A DNA stretch of 64,000 nucleotides from Semisulcospira habei (taxonomy: Eukaryota > Mollusca > Gastropoda > Semisulcospiridae). The notes under the pieces were generated by a model. It saw only the letters and a list, made by a program, of their open reading frames with translations. It searched no databases and was not told the origin of the DNA. The stretch spans positions 29,543,253-29,607,252 of the forward strand of contig BTPG01000008.1 of assembly GCA_036245525.1 (NCBI GenBank). Reading direction: 5' to 3'. Position 1 is the stretch's first letter. Every line of letters starts with the position of its first letter. A program made the position numbers and the translations under genes. Of this stretch, positions 12,501 through 24,100 are shown piece by piece.

Positions 12501-15500
12501 CGCGGATTGGGACCCCATAGCCTTCCGGGCGCCACCTATTATGCAGCGTACCTTGCCTTGCTCGTCGCCTTGCCGGCTACTTCTCTGGGGGAACGGGTGC
12601 TTCTGGAGGCTTCCTGCACTTCTGCCTCGACCTCCTGATCGCTGGTACCGACTACGACAGCCGACACGCGCTCCTGCCAGTTGGGTGTCTTGTGCTTCCA
12701 CTTCGACGGCCCTAGACTTTTGTTAGTGCGGAACCAGACAGCACCTCCTGAGAGCAGTATGATTCGGCGCGTCCCCAGACAACCCGTCTCCAGCCATGGC
12801 CTCCGGGGGCTCGTCGTGGTGGGCAGAACCAGACGGGCGCTTCGACACCGATCTTCCCTAGCGATAGAGGTCAGAACCCTCTTGAAGACAGCTCGAGTTT
12901 CTCTTCGAGTTCCCTCGGGCGGCACGTCAGACTTCACGCCTCCTTTGGACGGAGTCACGCTCCATCTTCACGTACGGCAATATCCAGAGTGGCGAATCCT
13001 GGTAGCTGCAAGACCTCGCCGTTCTGATGGCCCACTTCGGTTGGCGACACCCGGCCCTTCGCTCCCTAGTCCAGAGATGGGACCTACCATGGGTGCTTAC
13101 GTGACTCAACGCAGACCGCTTGAACCTCTCCAGTTGGCGCGGTGACCGGACGTGACGAGGACATGCTTCCTGTGCTTCTGCTTCCAGGGTCAGTGAGCTC
13201 CACGCACTGTCGGTGTGACCCTCACGCTTGCAGCTCCGGACGGACGGCTCTGTACAACGGTTACCTGACCCGCCTTCCTAGCCAAGACGCGGTCTCCTTG
13301 GGCTGCCCCTCAGATGAGGCCTTTTGCCCTTATGAGTGACAGACTACACCTGGGAGACCAGACAGCAGGACCTGGTGGGAGCCTTACTTGTGTACCTGTG
13401 CCGGACCAAGCCGCTGCGCAGGGGACACACCCACCTATTTCTCCCTCTGTCCCCAGGTAGAATGACGTCTCAGCCCAGACCATATCCTCCTGGCTCCGAT
13501 GCGTGATCCGCTTCGCTTACCAAGACCTTGCCCCCGACGAGTCCTAATGTCAGGGCACTCGAGGTCCGAGCCATGGGCACAAGCCCCGCATTCGACCGCT
13601 ACTGCGCTGTCAAGCACTTGTGGTGGCAGTGAGATGGCGAGCTGAGACTACCTTCAACCGTATCTACCTGAGGGAACTCTCGGGCCAGCGCCAGAGCCTT
13701 TCGCTGGTTGGAGACAACGCTGCGGCGCAACACTCCCTCCCGGCATCCTCGGCGCCGTAGGTGTCTTAGCTAAAATTATCAGGAGGTTGCCTAGGGAGGG
13801 CGGGGCTGGTTGCCAGTATTGGGTGATGGGGCGCTATAGGTGGCACCCGCCTCCTCTTCAGGATTCTTCCTATCAGTAATACCATCACTAATGTGTTTTG
13901 AGGAAACAAATGAATTTTTCTTTAAAATGAATTTTTTCGAAAAATACTTACCGATGGTATTACTGGAAGGTCCCTCCCACCTACCCCGCTTGTCGCCAGT
14001 TCGCTAAGAAACTAAACTGAGGAATATCGGGTGAGCTCGTACCCGGATGGGGCGAAAGGGAGGCTACACGGGTTACTGCCTGGACTATGGCGCCCCTCGC
14101 CTGCCAACACTCCCTTATACGGACACAACCAAATTTTGGCTAAAATTAGGCTAGCTAGGTAACGTTTCCTATCAGTAATAGCATCGGTAAGTATTTTTTG
14201 AAAAAATTCATTTTAAAGAAAAATTCACTTTATGAATCGTCGATAAGAATTATTACTGTAGCACCTGTTTTGACAAACAGCATTTTTGCATGAAAAAGTG
14301 GGCTTGGAAGACAGGTGCTGTCAAAAAGTGTCATATGTCACGCTAACCCATTTCATCCTGAGGCCGATTTTTGGCTCACGTGCGAAGCCAAAGTGAGTCT
14401 ATATTTTGGGCCAGTGGTCGTCCGTCCGTCGTCCATCCGTCGTCTGTCGTTTGTCCTCCGTCTTCCGTGGTAAACTTAACGTTAGCATTTTCTCGGAGAC
14501 TTTTCAAGCCACATACTTCAAAATTAGCTGAAAGATACTTTCTGGTAAGACCTTTCTAAACATAACAATTTGAGTGACCTCACACAAAGGTGAAGGTCAC
14601 AGGGGATCAGGAAATAGGTCAAAAATAGCTATATTTTGACATAATTTATTTTTTCTCAAATACTATTCACCACTTCAAACCCAAACTTGGTACAAAGATA
14701 TCTGATGATAAGACCTTTCTATAAGTACTAATTTGGTTGATCCTCGCGCTGGGACCATATGGCGTTGAGGCGCGTCCCCTGGATGGTGGATAGGGGGTCC
14801 CTCGTGAGAATGAAATAAGGTGCCGTGAACCAACATGGTCTAAGGGAAGGTGACCCCGACAGAAAACCCCTGGTCCTCCTAGTAAGGGGGTTGGGCGTGG
14901 GGGTAGCTTCCCCACCCTGCAAAAAAGGAAATAGCTACAAAAACGCCGACGAAAAGACTAACAGTAATTCCTTTCCTGGAGGAGGAAGGTTCTTCTACCA
15001 GAAGACTTATGACGTCCTGTGGTGAAAGCCGGAAGTCTTCGGAAGCCACAGGACCGAGCCGCCTCTCTCTATCCAGGGATACAACCATGGGCACATGGAA
15101 CGTCAAGACCATGTACCAGAGCGGCAAGGCCGCCCAGATAGCAGCGGAAATGCAAAAGTACAAACTTTCCCTGCTAGGTATCATTGAAGCCAGATGGACG
15201 CAGTCTGGCCAGAAAAGGCTGTTAAGTGGGGAGATGATTCTGTATTCAGGTCATGAAGAGGAGAATGCCCCCCATACAGAAGGTGTAGCATTCATGCTGT
15301 CACCAGTGGCACAGAGCGCGCTGATGGGCTGGGAACCTCTTGGGCCAAGAATTATCACAGCAGCCTTTAGAACCAAGAAAAAGCTCAAGCTGAACGTCAT
15401 CCAGTGTTATGCACCCACTAATGACAGTGACGAGGAAGAGAAACAAGAGTTCTACGACCGACTCCAGAGTGCCTTGGACAAATGTGCGGAGCGAGACATC

Positions 15501-18500
15501 ACCATCGTCATGGGCGATTTTAATGCCAAAATAGGGGAGGACAACACCGGATACGAAGAGGTGATGGGGAGACAGGGACTAGGCTTGGAGATGAGTGAGA
15601 ACGGGGAGAGGTTTGTAGACTTTTGTGCTCTAAACCGACTTGTCATTGGAGGCAGCATCTTCCCACACAGAAGAATACACAAAGCAACTTGGGTCTCACC
15701 TGACCATACAACAGAGAACCAAATAGACCATATCTGCATTAGCAAGAAATTTAGAAAGATCCCTTCAAGATGTTCGAGTGAGGAGGGATGTCGCCTCAGA
15801 CCACCATCTGCTTACCTTAAGAATGAAGCTCAAGCTAAAGAAAAGCCGCACAGAGACAACAAGAAGACAGCGCTATAATGTAGGCCTCCTGAGAGAAACT
15901 GGAGTTAGAGAAGAGTTCAAACTGGTGCTGTCCAACCGGTTTCAAGCGCTACAGGAGCTAGTAAATGAAGAGGAGGCGGTCACCACAGAGCAGCAGTGGA
16001 AGGCAGTTAGAGAGGCGCTGAACTCAACCTGCAAAGACACTGTAGGGTTCAGGAAACACCATCACAAGGACTGGCTGTCGGCACAGACCTTGAAAAAGAT
16101 AGAAGTGAGGAAGCAGAAGAAAGCAGTTGTCAACAACAGTCGCACGAGAGCAGCCAAAGTAAGGGCACAGGGGGAATACTGGGAAGCCAACCGCGAGGTG
16201 AAGAGGAGTATCAGGGCAGACAAGAGGGCCTACGACAGCCTGGCAGCAGAGGCAGAAAAGGCAGCAGGCAGCGGCAACATGAAACAGCTCTACGACATTA
16301 CCAGAAGATTGTCAGGCAAGTATGGCCATACAGAAAGACCAGTAAAAGACAAAGAAGGCAAGCCTATTGCAGACAGAGCAGACCAACTCGACAGATGGGC
16401 CGAGTATTTTGGAGAGTTACTGAACAGACCTAGCCCACCCGACCCCCCAGACATCCAGCCGGCAGAGACCGACCTACCCATCAGCTGTGACAGACCCAGC
16501 CGGGAAGAGATCAGAAGAGCAGTGGCATTTTTGAAGAACGGCAAAGCAGCAGGGCCAAATGGCATCCCAGCGGAGTCTCTGAAAGCAGACCTAGAGACAA
16601 CAGTGGAGATGCTGTACCCACTGTTTGGAAAGATCTGGGAAGAGGAGGTGATGCCGGCTGACTGGAAGGAGGGGTACCTAATCAAGCTTCCCAAGAAAGG
16701 CGACCTCAGCAAGTGTTCCAACTACAGAGGAATCACCTTGCTGTCAGTACCAGGAAAGGTCTTCAACAGGATCATCCTGGAGAGAATGAAGAGCTCCGTT
16801 GAGAGACCAGCAAGCAGGATTCAGGAAGAACCGATCATGTACAGACCAGATCGCCACTCTCCGCATCATCGTGGAACAGTCTCTGGAGTGGAGCTGCCCG
16901 CTGTACGTCAACTTTGTGGATTATGAGAAAGCATTTGACAGTGTGGTCCGAGAGACTCTGTGGAAACTCCTACGACACTACGGTGTACCCACAAAGCTCG
17001 TCCGCCTGATCAAGAGCAGCTACGATGGCATGACATGTCGCGTGATCCACAAAGGGCAGTTCACCAGGGAGCTCCAGGTCAGAACTGGTGTCAGGCAGGG
17101 GTGTCTGCTGTCTCTATTCCTCTTCCTACTGGCCATAGACTGGGTCATGAAGATGACCACAGAGCACAGACGAAGTGGAATACAGTGGACACTGTGGACA
17201 CAGCTTGACGACCTCGATTTTGCAGACGACTTGGCATTACTGTCCCACACTCATCAACAAATGCAGGACAAGACCACGAGGCTTGCTGACATCTCGTCCC
17301 AAGTGGGCCTCACCATTCACAAACAGAAAACAAAGACAATGAGGCTGAACGCAACCAGGGAAGAACCAGTCTTGCTTGCTGGCACCCCGTTGGAGGAGGT
17401 GGAGTCCTTCACCTATCTCGGGAGCATCATAGACAAAAAAGGCGGCACTGATGCAGATGTCAGAGCACGAATCGGTAAAGCCAGAGCAGCCTTTCTCCAG
17501 TTGAAAAAAGTGTGGAGTTCCAGAGAGCTGTCACAACACACCAAAGTCCGGATTTTCAACTCCAATGTAAAAGCAGTTCTCCTATATGGAGCAGAGACTT
17601 GGAGATTGACAAAGACCACAGTCAACAGAGTACAGACCTTCATGAACAGTTGCCTTAGAAGAATTTTGAAAATCCACTGGCCAGAGAAGATCAGCAACGT
17701 CAGACTCTGGGAGAGAACAGAGCAGATAACAGCAGAGAATGAAATTGGGCGAAGAAGATGGGGATGGATCGGTCACAGTCTGAGAAAGCCAACTTCCAGT
17801 ATCACTAGGCAGGCATTGTCATGGAACCCCCAGGGAAAGAGGAAAAGAGGTAGGCCGAGAAACTCTTGGCGTCGAGACCTCCAAGCAGACATCAAGAGAC
17901 TGGGAACCACCTGGAGTAGAATCGAAGGAGAAGCACAGGACAGGAGTTGCTGGAGGTCTCTCGTCGACGGCCTATACCCGGGTAAGGGTGACAGGTGTAA
18001 GTAAGTAAGTAAGTAATTTGGTTGATCCCTTGGAAAGGTCAAGGGTCATGAGAGCTCAGGAAATAGGTGAAAAATAACCATATTTTGACAAAATATGTGT
18101 TTTCTCAAATACTATTCACAACTTCAAACCCAAACTTGGTACAGAGATACCTGATGATAAGACCGATCTATGCATACTAATTTGGATGACCCCTCAGAAA
18201 GGTCAAGGGTCACAAGGGCTCAGGAAATAGGTCCGAAATATCCATATTTTGACAAAAGATGTTTTTTCTCAAATACTATTCACAACTTTAAACCCAAACT
18301 TGCTGCAGAGATACATGATGGGAAGACCTTTCTATGCACACTAATTTTGTTGATCCCTCGGAAAGGTCAAGGGTCATGAGAGCTCAGGAAATAGGTCTAA
18401 AATAGCCATATTTTGACAAAAGATGTTTTTTTCTCAAATACTATTCACAACTTAAAACCAAAATTTGGTACAGAGATACCTGATGGTAAGACCTATCTAT

Positions 18501-21080
18501 GCATACTAATTTGGATGACCCCTTGGAAAGGTCAAGGGTCACAAGAGGCTGGCAAATGAGTGTAAAATGCTGATTTGTTTCCTCAAAAACATTACCGATG
18601 ACATGACTTTGTGGAAATGTCTACTACTAGCTCAATTTTAGCCTACTTACCCGTTGTGTGCCTACACAACCCGCTAGGCACTCGGGGAACCCCAGAGGGG
18701 CCGAGAGTTATCTCCCGCTCCTTCCTTACCGGTTCCTGTCACGAGACCAACCAGTCTTGCTACTTCGCTCGTGCCGAGAAGACGTGTCGGGCTTTGCTCC
18801 GCTGTGCCTCGACCGGTCTTCGTCTTGCCTACGCTCGTTCCGACTTCTCTTCCGTGCCTGCCGCCTTCTAGCGCTGCCTGCTTCTTCCTTTGCGCCGTTC
18901 CGGGTTTCCTCGGCTCTCCTCTGTGCGGTGACTGCTGTATGGCTACCCTTCCCCCCGTTCCCGCTTCGGCTTGGAGGTAAGGTAACGGTAGCTACCCACA
19001 GCCGGCCCTCGGGTCGAGAGCCGGCTGCCGTGGGACTCGTCTTTCGTTGTGGTTACGACATAAGGGCACCAACTATTGAGCTTAATTTCCGTGCCTTGCA
19101 CAGCCTTCTTGCGACTCTCCTAGCGGGACGTCGCCTTCTCTCTCCTGGTTATGCCTCGTTAGCTTACGAGTAGACTTTGCCTTTCAGACGCTGGTTTTCG
19201 TAGGGCCTGGCGGCACCCACGTTCCGTTCGTCCAGCTTAAAGGCCCTTTAGCCCTTGGAGAGTATAACCACTGTTTCACGCGCCGGCGGTCACGGCGCCT
19301 GGAGTACCTTGGTGGACAGGGGGAGGTAGCTTAGTGGATAAGACACTGCGCTGGCAGTCGTAGGATCCCGGGTTCGTATCTCCTGGTGGGCAGGAATGGG
19401 ATATGGACTTTTCCTCATCCCATCTAGTCAAATTTACTACAGACTCTGCTTACGTTTGCCTGTCTCACCTTCATGTGCACAGCACACATAATCATCAAGT
19501 GCACATGATAAAAATCCCATTCCCACTAATTGAAAAGAGAATGCCCGGTAGGGCTGGTGAGATGGAAACAGAATTATATCACAAAATGAGGGCTCGGCGC
19601 CCTCTTGCCTGTGTTTGCGACCTTGCCTATGCCCTTTGTCTGTTACAGAACCCAAATGCTTATGTGCTCCCGATGGGGGCAACTTCCAGTGCCGACGGAT
19701 GACCATGCGGTCTGCCTACCCTGTGCGGGCTGCTACCCGGACCACCTTTGTGATGTCTGTGTGACCTGGCCGGAGATGTTTGGTCGGACCTCTGGAGCCT
19801 GTACCGACGAGAGCAGCCCCTGCCTGCTTCCTCACTTCCGGCTCCGGTTGATTCTTCTGCAGCCCTTACGGTGCTGACCGCCCATTCCCGCCCTGGCCTC
19901 ACGGAAAGGATTCCCGTTGGGACTCGGTGTTGCTGGCTGACCAGAGGACCGCCACTGCTGCCACGCCTGCTGACCCTTCCGGAGGGTCTGTTTGCCGGCA
20001 GAGCGCCCGCCTCACTGAGCCCGGCCTGCAGCAGTCTGCCCTGAGCCGTCCCACGTTGACTGGCCTTCCTCACCCGTCTCTCCCCACAAGCCCGCTGATC
20101 CTTCCGGAGGATCTGAACGCTGGCATAGCGCCCTGCTCTCGGAGTCTGGCCAAGAGAGGCGTCAGCTTTAGCTTGCGCGACACAGTCGCGCCCCGACTCC
20201 CACCGTTCCACTTTCAGTTCACTTGCTGGCTGATCAGAGGACTGCCACTGCTGCCACGCCCGCTGACCCTTCCGGAGGGTCTGTTTGCCGGCAGAGCACC
20301 CGCCTCACTGAGCCCGGCCTGCAGCAGTCCGCCATGTGCCGTCTCACGTGACTGGCCTTCCTCACCCATCTCTCCCCGTTAAGCCCGCTGATCCTTCCGG
20401 AGGATCTGAACGCCAGCGTAGCGCCCTACTCACTGAGTCTGGCCAGGAGAGACGTCAGTCCTAGCTTGCGCGACTCGGTCGCGCCCCCGACTCCTGCCGT
20501 TCCACTTTCAGTTCAGGACACTAGTGCTCGCCGCTCGGGCGCCTTCGGAAGGATTGTTCCTCCCTCCGGGATCGCCTCCGCGCCACCTACCCCTCCGCTT
20601 CGCGTGCGCTTCGCGCTCGCCCCCGCTCCGTTCGACGCATCCGCCGCGCCGCCGCCGTCTTCGGCCCCCCTCCTTCGGCGGCGCTCCTCTTCGGTTGTTC
20701 GCAGTCCACGGTCCAGACGTCATTCTCCGCTTCGGACAGGACTCTTCCTCGCTCTTCCTGGCGTTCGCTTCGTCGTTCGCGGCCGCCTCGTCGCTTCCTG
20801 CTCATCTCCGGGCGTTCCGCGTTACTCAGGACGGTTCCCTGCCCACGCGTCGGCCTACGATTTCGGTGTCCCGCCCGCCCCTTCGCCGCCCCTGGACGTG
20901 GAGGCTCTTAGCTTGCTGCCCGAGGACTCCGTCTCGGCCCTTCTGGATGAGGTTGGTCGCTCCCTTCACCCGCGGTCTTCGGGAATGCTGCCCTTCGGCT
21001 CTTCGTCGTGTCACGTGCGGAGTCCCTCTAGCCTTGGATGGAACTGCCAGGATCATCGCGGTGACTTGGCCAGCTGACGC

Positions 21081-21121
<41 letters not shown>

Positions 21122-24100
21122 AGAGGAAGGTTCTGCCTTGCGGGTCAAGTTGCTTCCCCAGCCGTCCGGACTTAGGAACTGCGAGATGCTGTCTCGGCGC
21201 ACCGGCTACTTGCCACACCACGCGAGCCGGTGTTCTTCTCCGATCGTCGCTGGCCTGGACGTCACCTCCCGTCGGGACTGGTTGTCGGCCTTCCCAGGCT
21301 TCTCCATCCCTCTTCCTGCGCGGGACCCCCCTGCCTGGTTACAAGCTGGCAGCCCACGCTTCTTAGACGTTGCCTTTCCCCGTGGTCTGGTAGGACAGCG
21401 TCCCTGATCCGGAACACCTTAGCCTGCGCCGGTTTCCTAGAGCTCTCCTCCCTAGCCATGGTTCGTCGGGTGGAGGACTCCTGGCACCCTTCCATCACGC
21501 CTCCGGGTTGATCTGCTCTTCTTAGCGGAGTCGCCTACCGCGCCGCCTACCTCGCGTCGGTCTACGCTTGGCTGCCTCCGCCGATTGTGCCCTGACCCCG
21601 CCTTGGCCGTCTTTTTCCCTCGAGGTCTCATGTTCCCCATGTTTCGCTGAGGCCTCCGCGCGGCGGGAGGTGTCTCCTCCCTCAGGTAAGTTGCCACGGA
21701 GGTTTTCCGCTTCTCAGACTCGCCAGCCTTCTACAGCCGCCGGTTCTTCGTTCCGAAGCCTGGAGGAAGTGGCGTCAGGTTTCTTCTCTCGGCCTGTACA
21801 GATTTCGGCCCTCCTTCCGGACGGAGACTGCCAGAGCCCTGAAAGCAGCGGTCCAGCCTTAGTCTTCGCAGTCGGCTGGGACCTTTCCGATCTGTACCTG
21901 CTGTCTCGATGCTCCAGGCCCCCAGGAAGTTCGCTGGTTGCGATCGACGGCGTCTTCTCCAGTTTCCCGCGCTCCCGTTCGGTCTCAACCTCTGCCCTGG
22001 CGGCTCACCGGGCCGATGGACTCCTTAGTCGCCAAGGCCCGACAGTCCTCCTCCAGTCCGACGTCGATCTACCCAGACGACCTCTTCCTTCGCCGCCAGT
22101 CCGAGAGCTCTCTCGCGACAGACAAGGGCGCGCTACTGCACCTCCTGACGCACTTGGGGCTTCCTAGTAAACGAGGGCAAGTCTGATCTCACTCCTTCCC
22201 TAGGTCGTCTCTATGCCCAGCCGTTTCAGCTGCATCTCCTACTCCTTGGGCGCCCGGCTTCCGGCGACGTATCGACGATGGCGCCGGTGCCCCAGATTCT
22301 GTCGACTCGCCTTCGTCGATGGACCGACGCCGCTTGGCTAGCTTCGGCAGTTCCCCGGGCATCTTCTCCGCCCCAGTACACTCTGGGTTCGACGCGAGCC
22401 TCTCTGGGTGGGATGCTCATCTCCTGCCTCGGTTCCTCTCGACTTCCGGCCCTCGACCCTCGGATTAACGCACTATCTCATCGTCTGGCCAGAGTGCAGG
22501 CCTTTGACAAGCCCTTCATTGCTGGGATGACCTCCTCAGACACCAGGAGCTGCTCGCCCTCTATGACAACACACCTTTGGTGGATTACTTCCTGTTACAA
22601 GGTCGCACACGCTCTCCCGAGCTTGGTATGCTTCTCTACCAGAGCTGGCGTTGGTGCGAGGACCGGACCTTCTTGGCGAGCCCGACACATTCCCGGACAG
22701 CTGTCCTCTGGACCGACTCGCTGTCTCGCCACGGCCAGCTCTTACACGCGGATTGGACCCTTGGGCAGGACATCTATCGGTTGACCCGCGCCCGTTAGGA
22801 GTCTCCCCAGGTCGACTTGTTCGCCACAAGGTGGAACCTTCGGCTTCCCCTCTCCGTCCCCCCGATTCCCGTGCTTGGGCTGTCGATGCGCGCTCCACTC
22901 CCTGGGATGTCCTGGCGGCCTCCGCCTTTCCTCGATGGTCCTCGTACCCAAAGTCCTCCTCAACCTTCGGCGCTGCTCGGCGGCCCTCCTGTTAGTCGCT
23001 CCATTCGCCTGGATCCGCCACTGGAACACAAGCCTGCTCAGCCTCGCCACGGCCCCCCCCCCCCCCCCCCCCCCCCCATGCGCCTTCCCACTCCTCGCAC
23101 CATGCTCAAGCCACCGTGCCAGCCGCTGTTCCTCCCTGCCCGGAGCGGCTCATCCTTCACGACTGGAGGTTGTGCGGCAAGCCCTCGGTGCTAGAGGCTA
23201 CTTGGGTACAGCGGTGGAGGCGATCGCTGCGGCCCGCAGACCTTCGGCCATTCGAGTCTACGTGGGACATGGCGAGTCCTGTGTTCCTGATGCCCCGATC
23301 ACAGCCTGAACCTCACGGATTTGTCGTATCCGCAGCTGGCGGACCTCTATCTGGCTCGGCTGAGACCTAGACCTAGCCCCTTCACGGTGAGGGGTCACCT
23401 GTCCAGGTTCGCTTACACGTTGACACCGCGGACACCCAGACCCGGGCGCCTGCACAGACCTCGCCGACCTTATGGGACACTTCGGCAGCCGGCGCCCAGC
23501 CTACCGCTCGCTCCTCCCCCGCTGGGACCTACCCTGGGTGCTAACGTGGTTGAATTCTGCCCGATTCGAACCCTTACAGTGGCCCGTTCGCAGATGTGAC
23601 ACGCTACACGTGCTTCCTGCTGGCCCGGGCTACCACCTCACGGGGGAGCGAGCTACACGCGCTTAGGCGCGTCCTATCTGCTTACAGTTCTGAGCGGACG
23701 GGTCCGTGCTACTTCTCACTGCCCCGGCCTTCCTTGCCAAACAGGTCTCCTCTGACCGCGCCGCAGGTTTCACCTTACGGCCGCTACGAAACAAACCCCT
23801 GTCACAGGAGACCAGGTAACAGGATCCCGTGCGCACCTTTTGACTGCTCTGCGACGATCTAAAGCCTTCCGCAGAGGGCGTGCACGCCTCTCCCTACCTC
23901 TGAGACCGGCGGAATGACATAACAGCCCAGACGTTCTCTTCCTGGCTCCCTGAGTCATATGCTCCGCCTATCAAGATATCTCCCTGCAGGGAGCGAAGAG
24001 GCTGCACATATGCGCACACGAGGTACAAGCCATGGCCACGAGTGCCACGTTTGTTAGAAACTGCGCTGTCACGGACATCGTGGCTACCGTGGACGGGAAG

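Larger units (their letters stand above)
3051..14227 (+). mobile_element. DIRS retrotransposon A (interrupted by element B)
   Basis: The left end TTTGTTTCCTC at 3051 and the right end at 14227 are bounded by inverted repeats of about 205-225 bp (3051-3255 and 14003-14227; for example the left CTCAGTTTAGTTCTTAG against CTAAGAAACTAAACTGAGG on the right). An ICR lies at 13875-13965. Only about 4.7 kb is A itself: 3051-5980 carries gag and 12430-14227 carries a decayed recombinase, ICR and terminal repeat. No RT is recognisable, so A was already deleted or is heavily decayed. The element inserted upstream of a CTTT stretch in the beclin intron. Confidence 0.9.
14561..18573. repeat. ~150-bp tandem array interrupted by the RTE LINE
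   Basis: Array units carry AAGGTCAAGGGTCA, CAGGAAATAGGTC, CATATTTTGACAAAA, TCTCAAATACTATTCAC, ACTTGGTACAGAGATA and GATGATAAGACC. One unit lies before the LINE (14575-14743) and three to four after it (18014-18573). A further relic at 31386-31530 is the same array continuing beyond element C, which was inserted into it. Confidence 0.88.
18977..19648 (+). other. Proposed spliceosomal intron in DIRS-C gag leader (SINE inside)
   Basis: GTAAGG donor directly after the leader exon; acceptor TTTGTCTGTTACAG ending 19648. It is longer than the ~150-180 bp of other copies because a tRNA-type SINE (19318-19590) sits inside it. A GC-rich stem-loop AGCCGGC/GCCGGCT (19000-19006 with 19020-19026) follows the donor. 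Confidence 0.6.
18939..20520 (+). pseudogene. DIRS-C gag: leader exon, zinc finger and repeat region
   Basis: Leader exon 18939-18976 (ATG, 12 codons plus 2 nt, encoding [12 protein letters not shown] plus AG) joins 19649 in frame. The join gives [10 protein letters not shown] and then, after small compensating indels, the finger residues [13 protein letters not shown] and CDVCVTW. Downstream are two ~285-bp units (about 19930-20215 and 20215-20460) with CCGCTGACCCTTCCGGAGG, encoding [23 protein letters not shown] peptide. Stops interrupt the frame. Confidence 0.65.

Noticed and set aside
19318..19400. Functional tRNA gene on the + strand
   Set aside because: A and B boxes are present but I could not draw a full acceptor and anticodon stem; the SINE body follows directly and it lies inside a transposon intron.
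20508..20805. Arg/Glu-rich minus-strand frames opposite DIRS gag
   Set aside because: They are shadows of the Ser/Arg/Pro-rich GC-rich + strand; no start context or homology.
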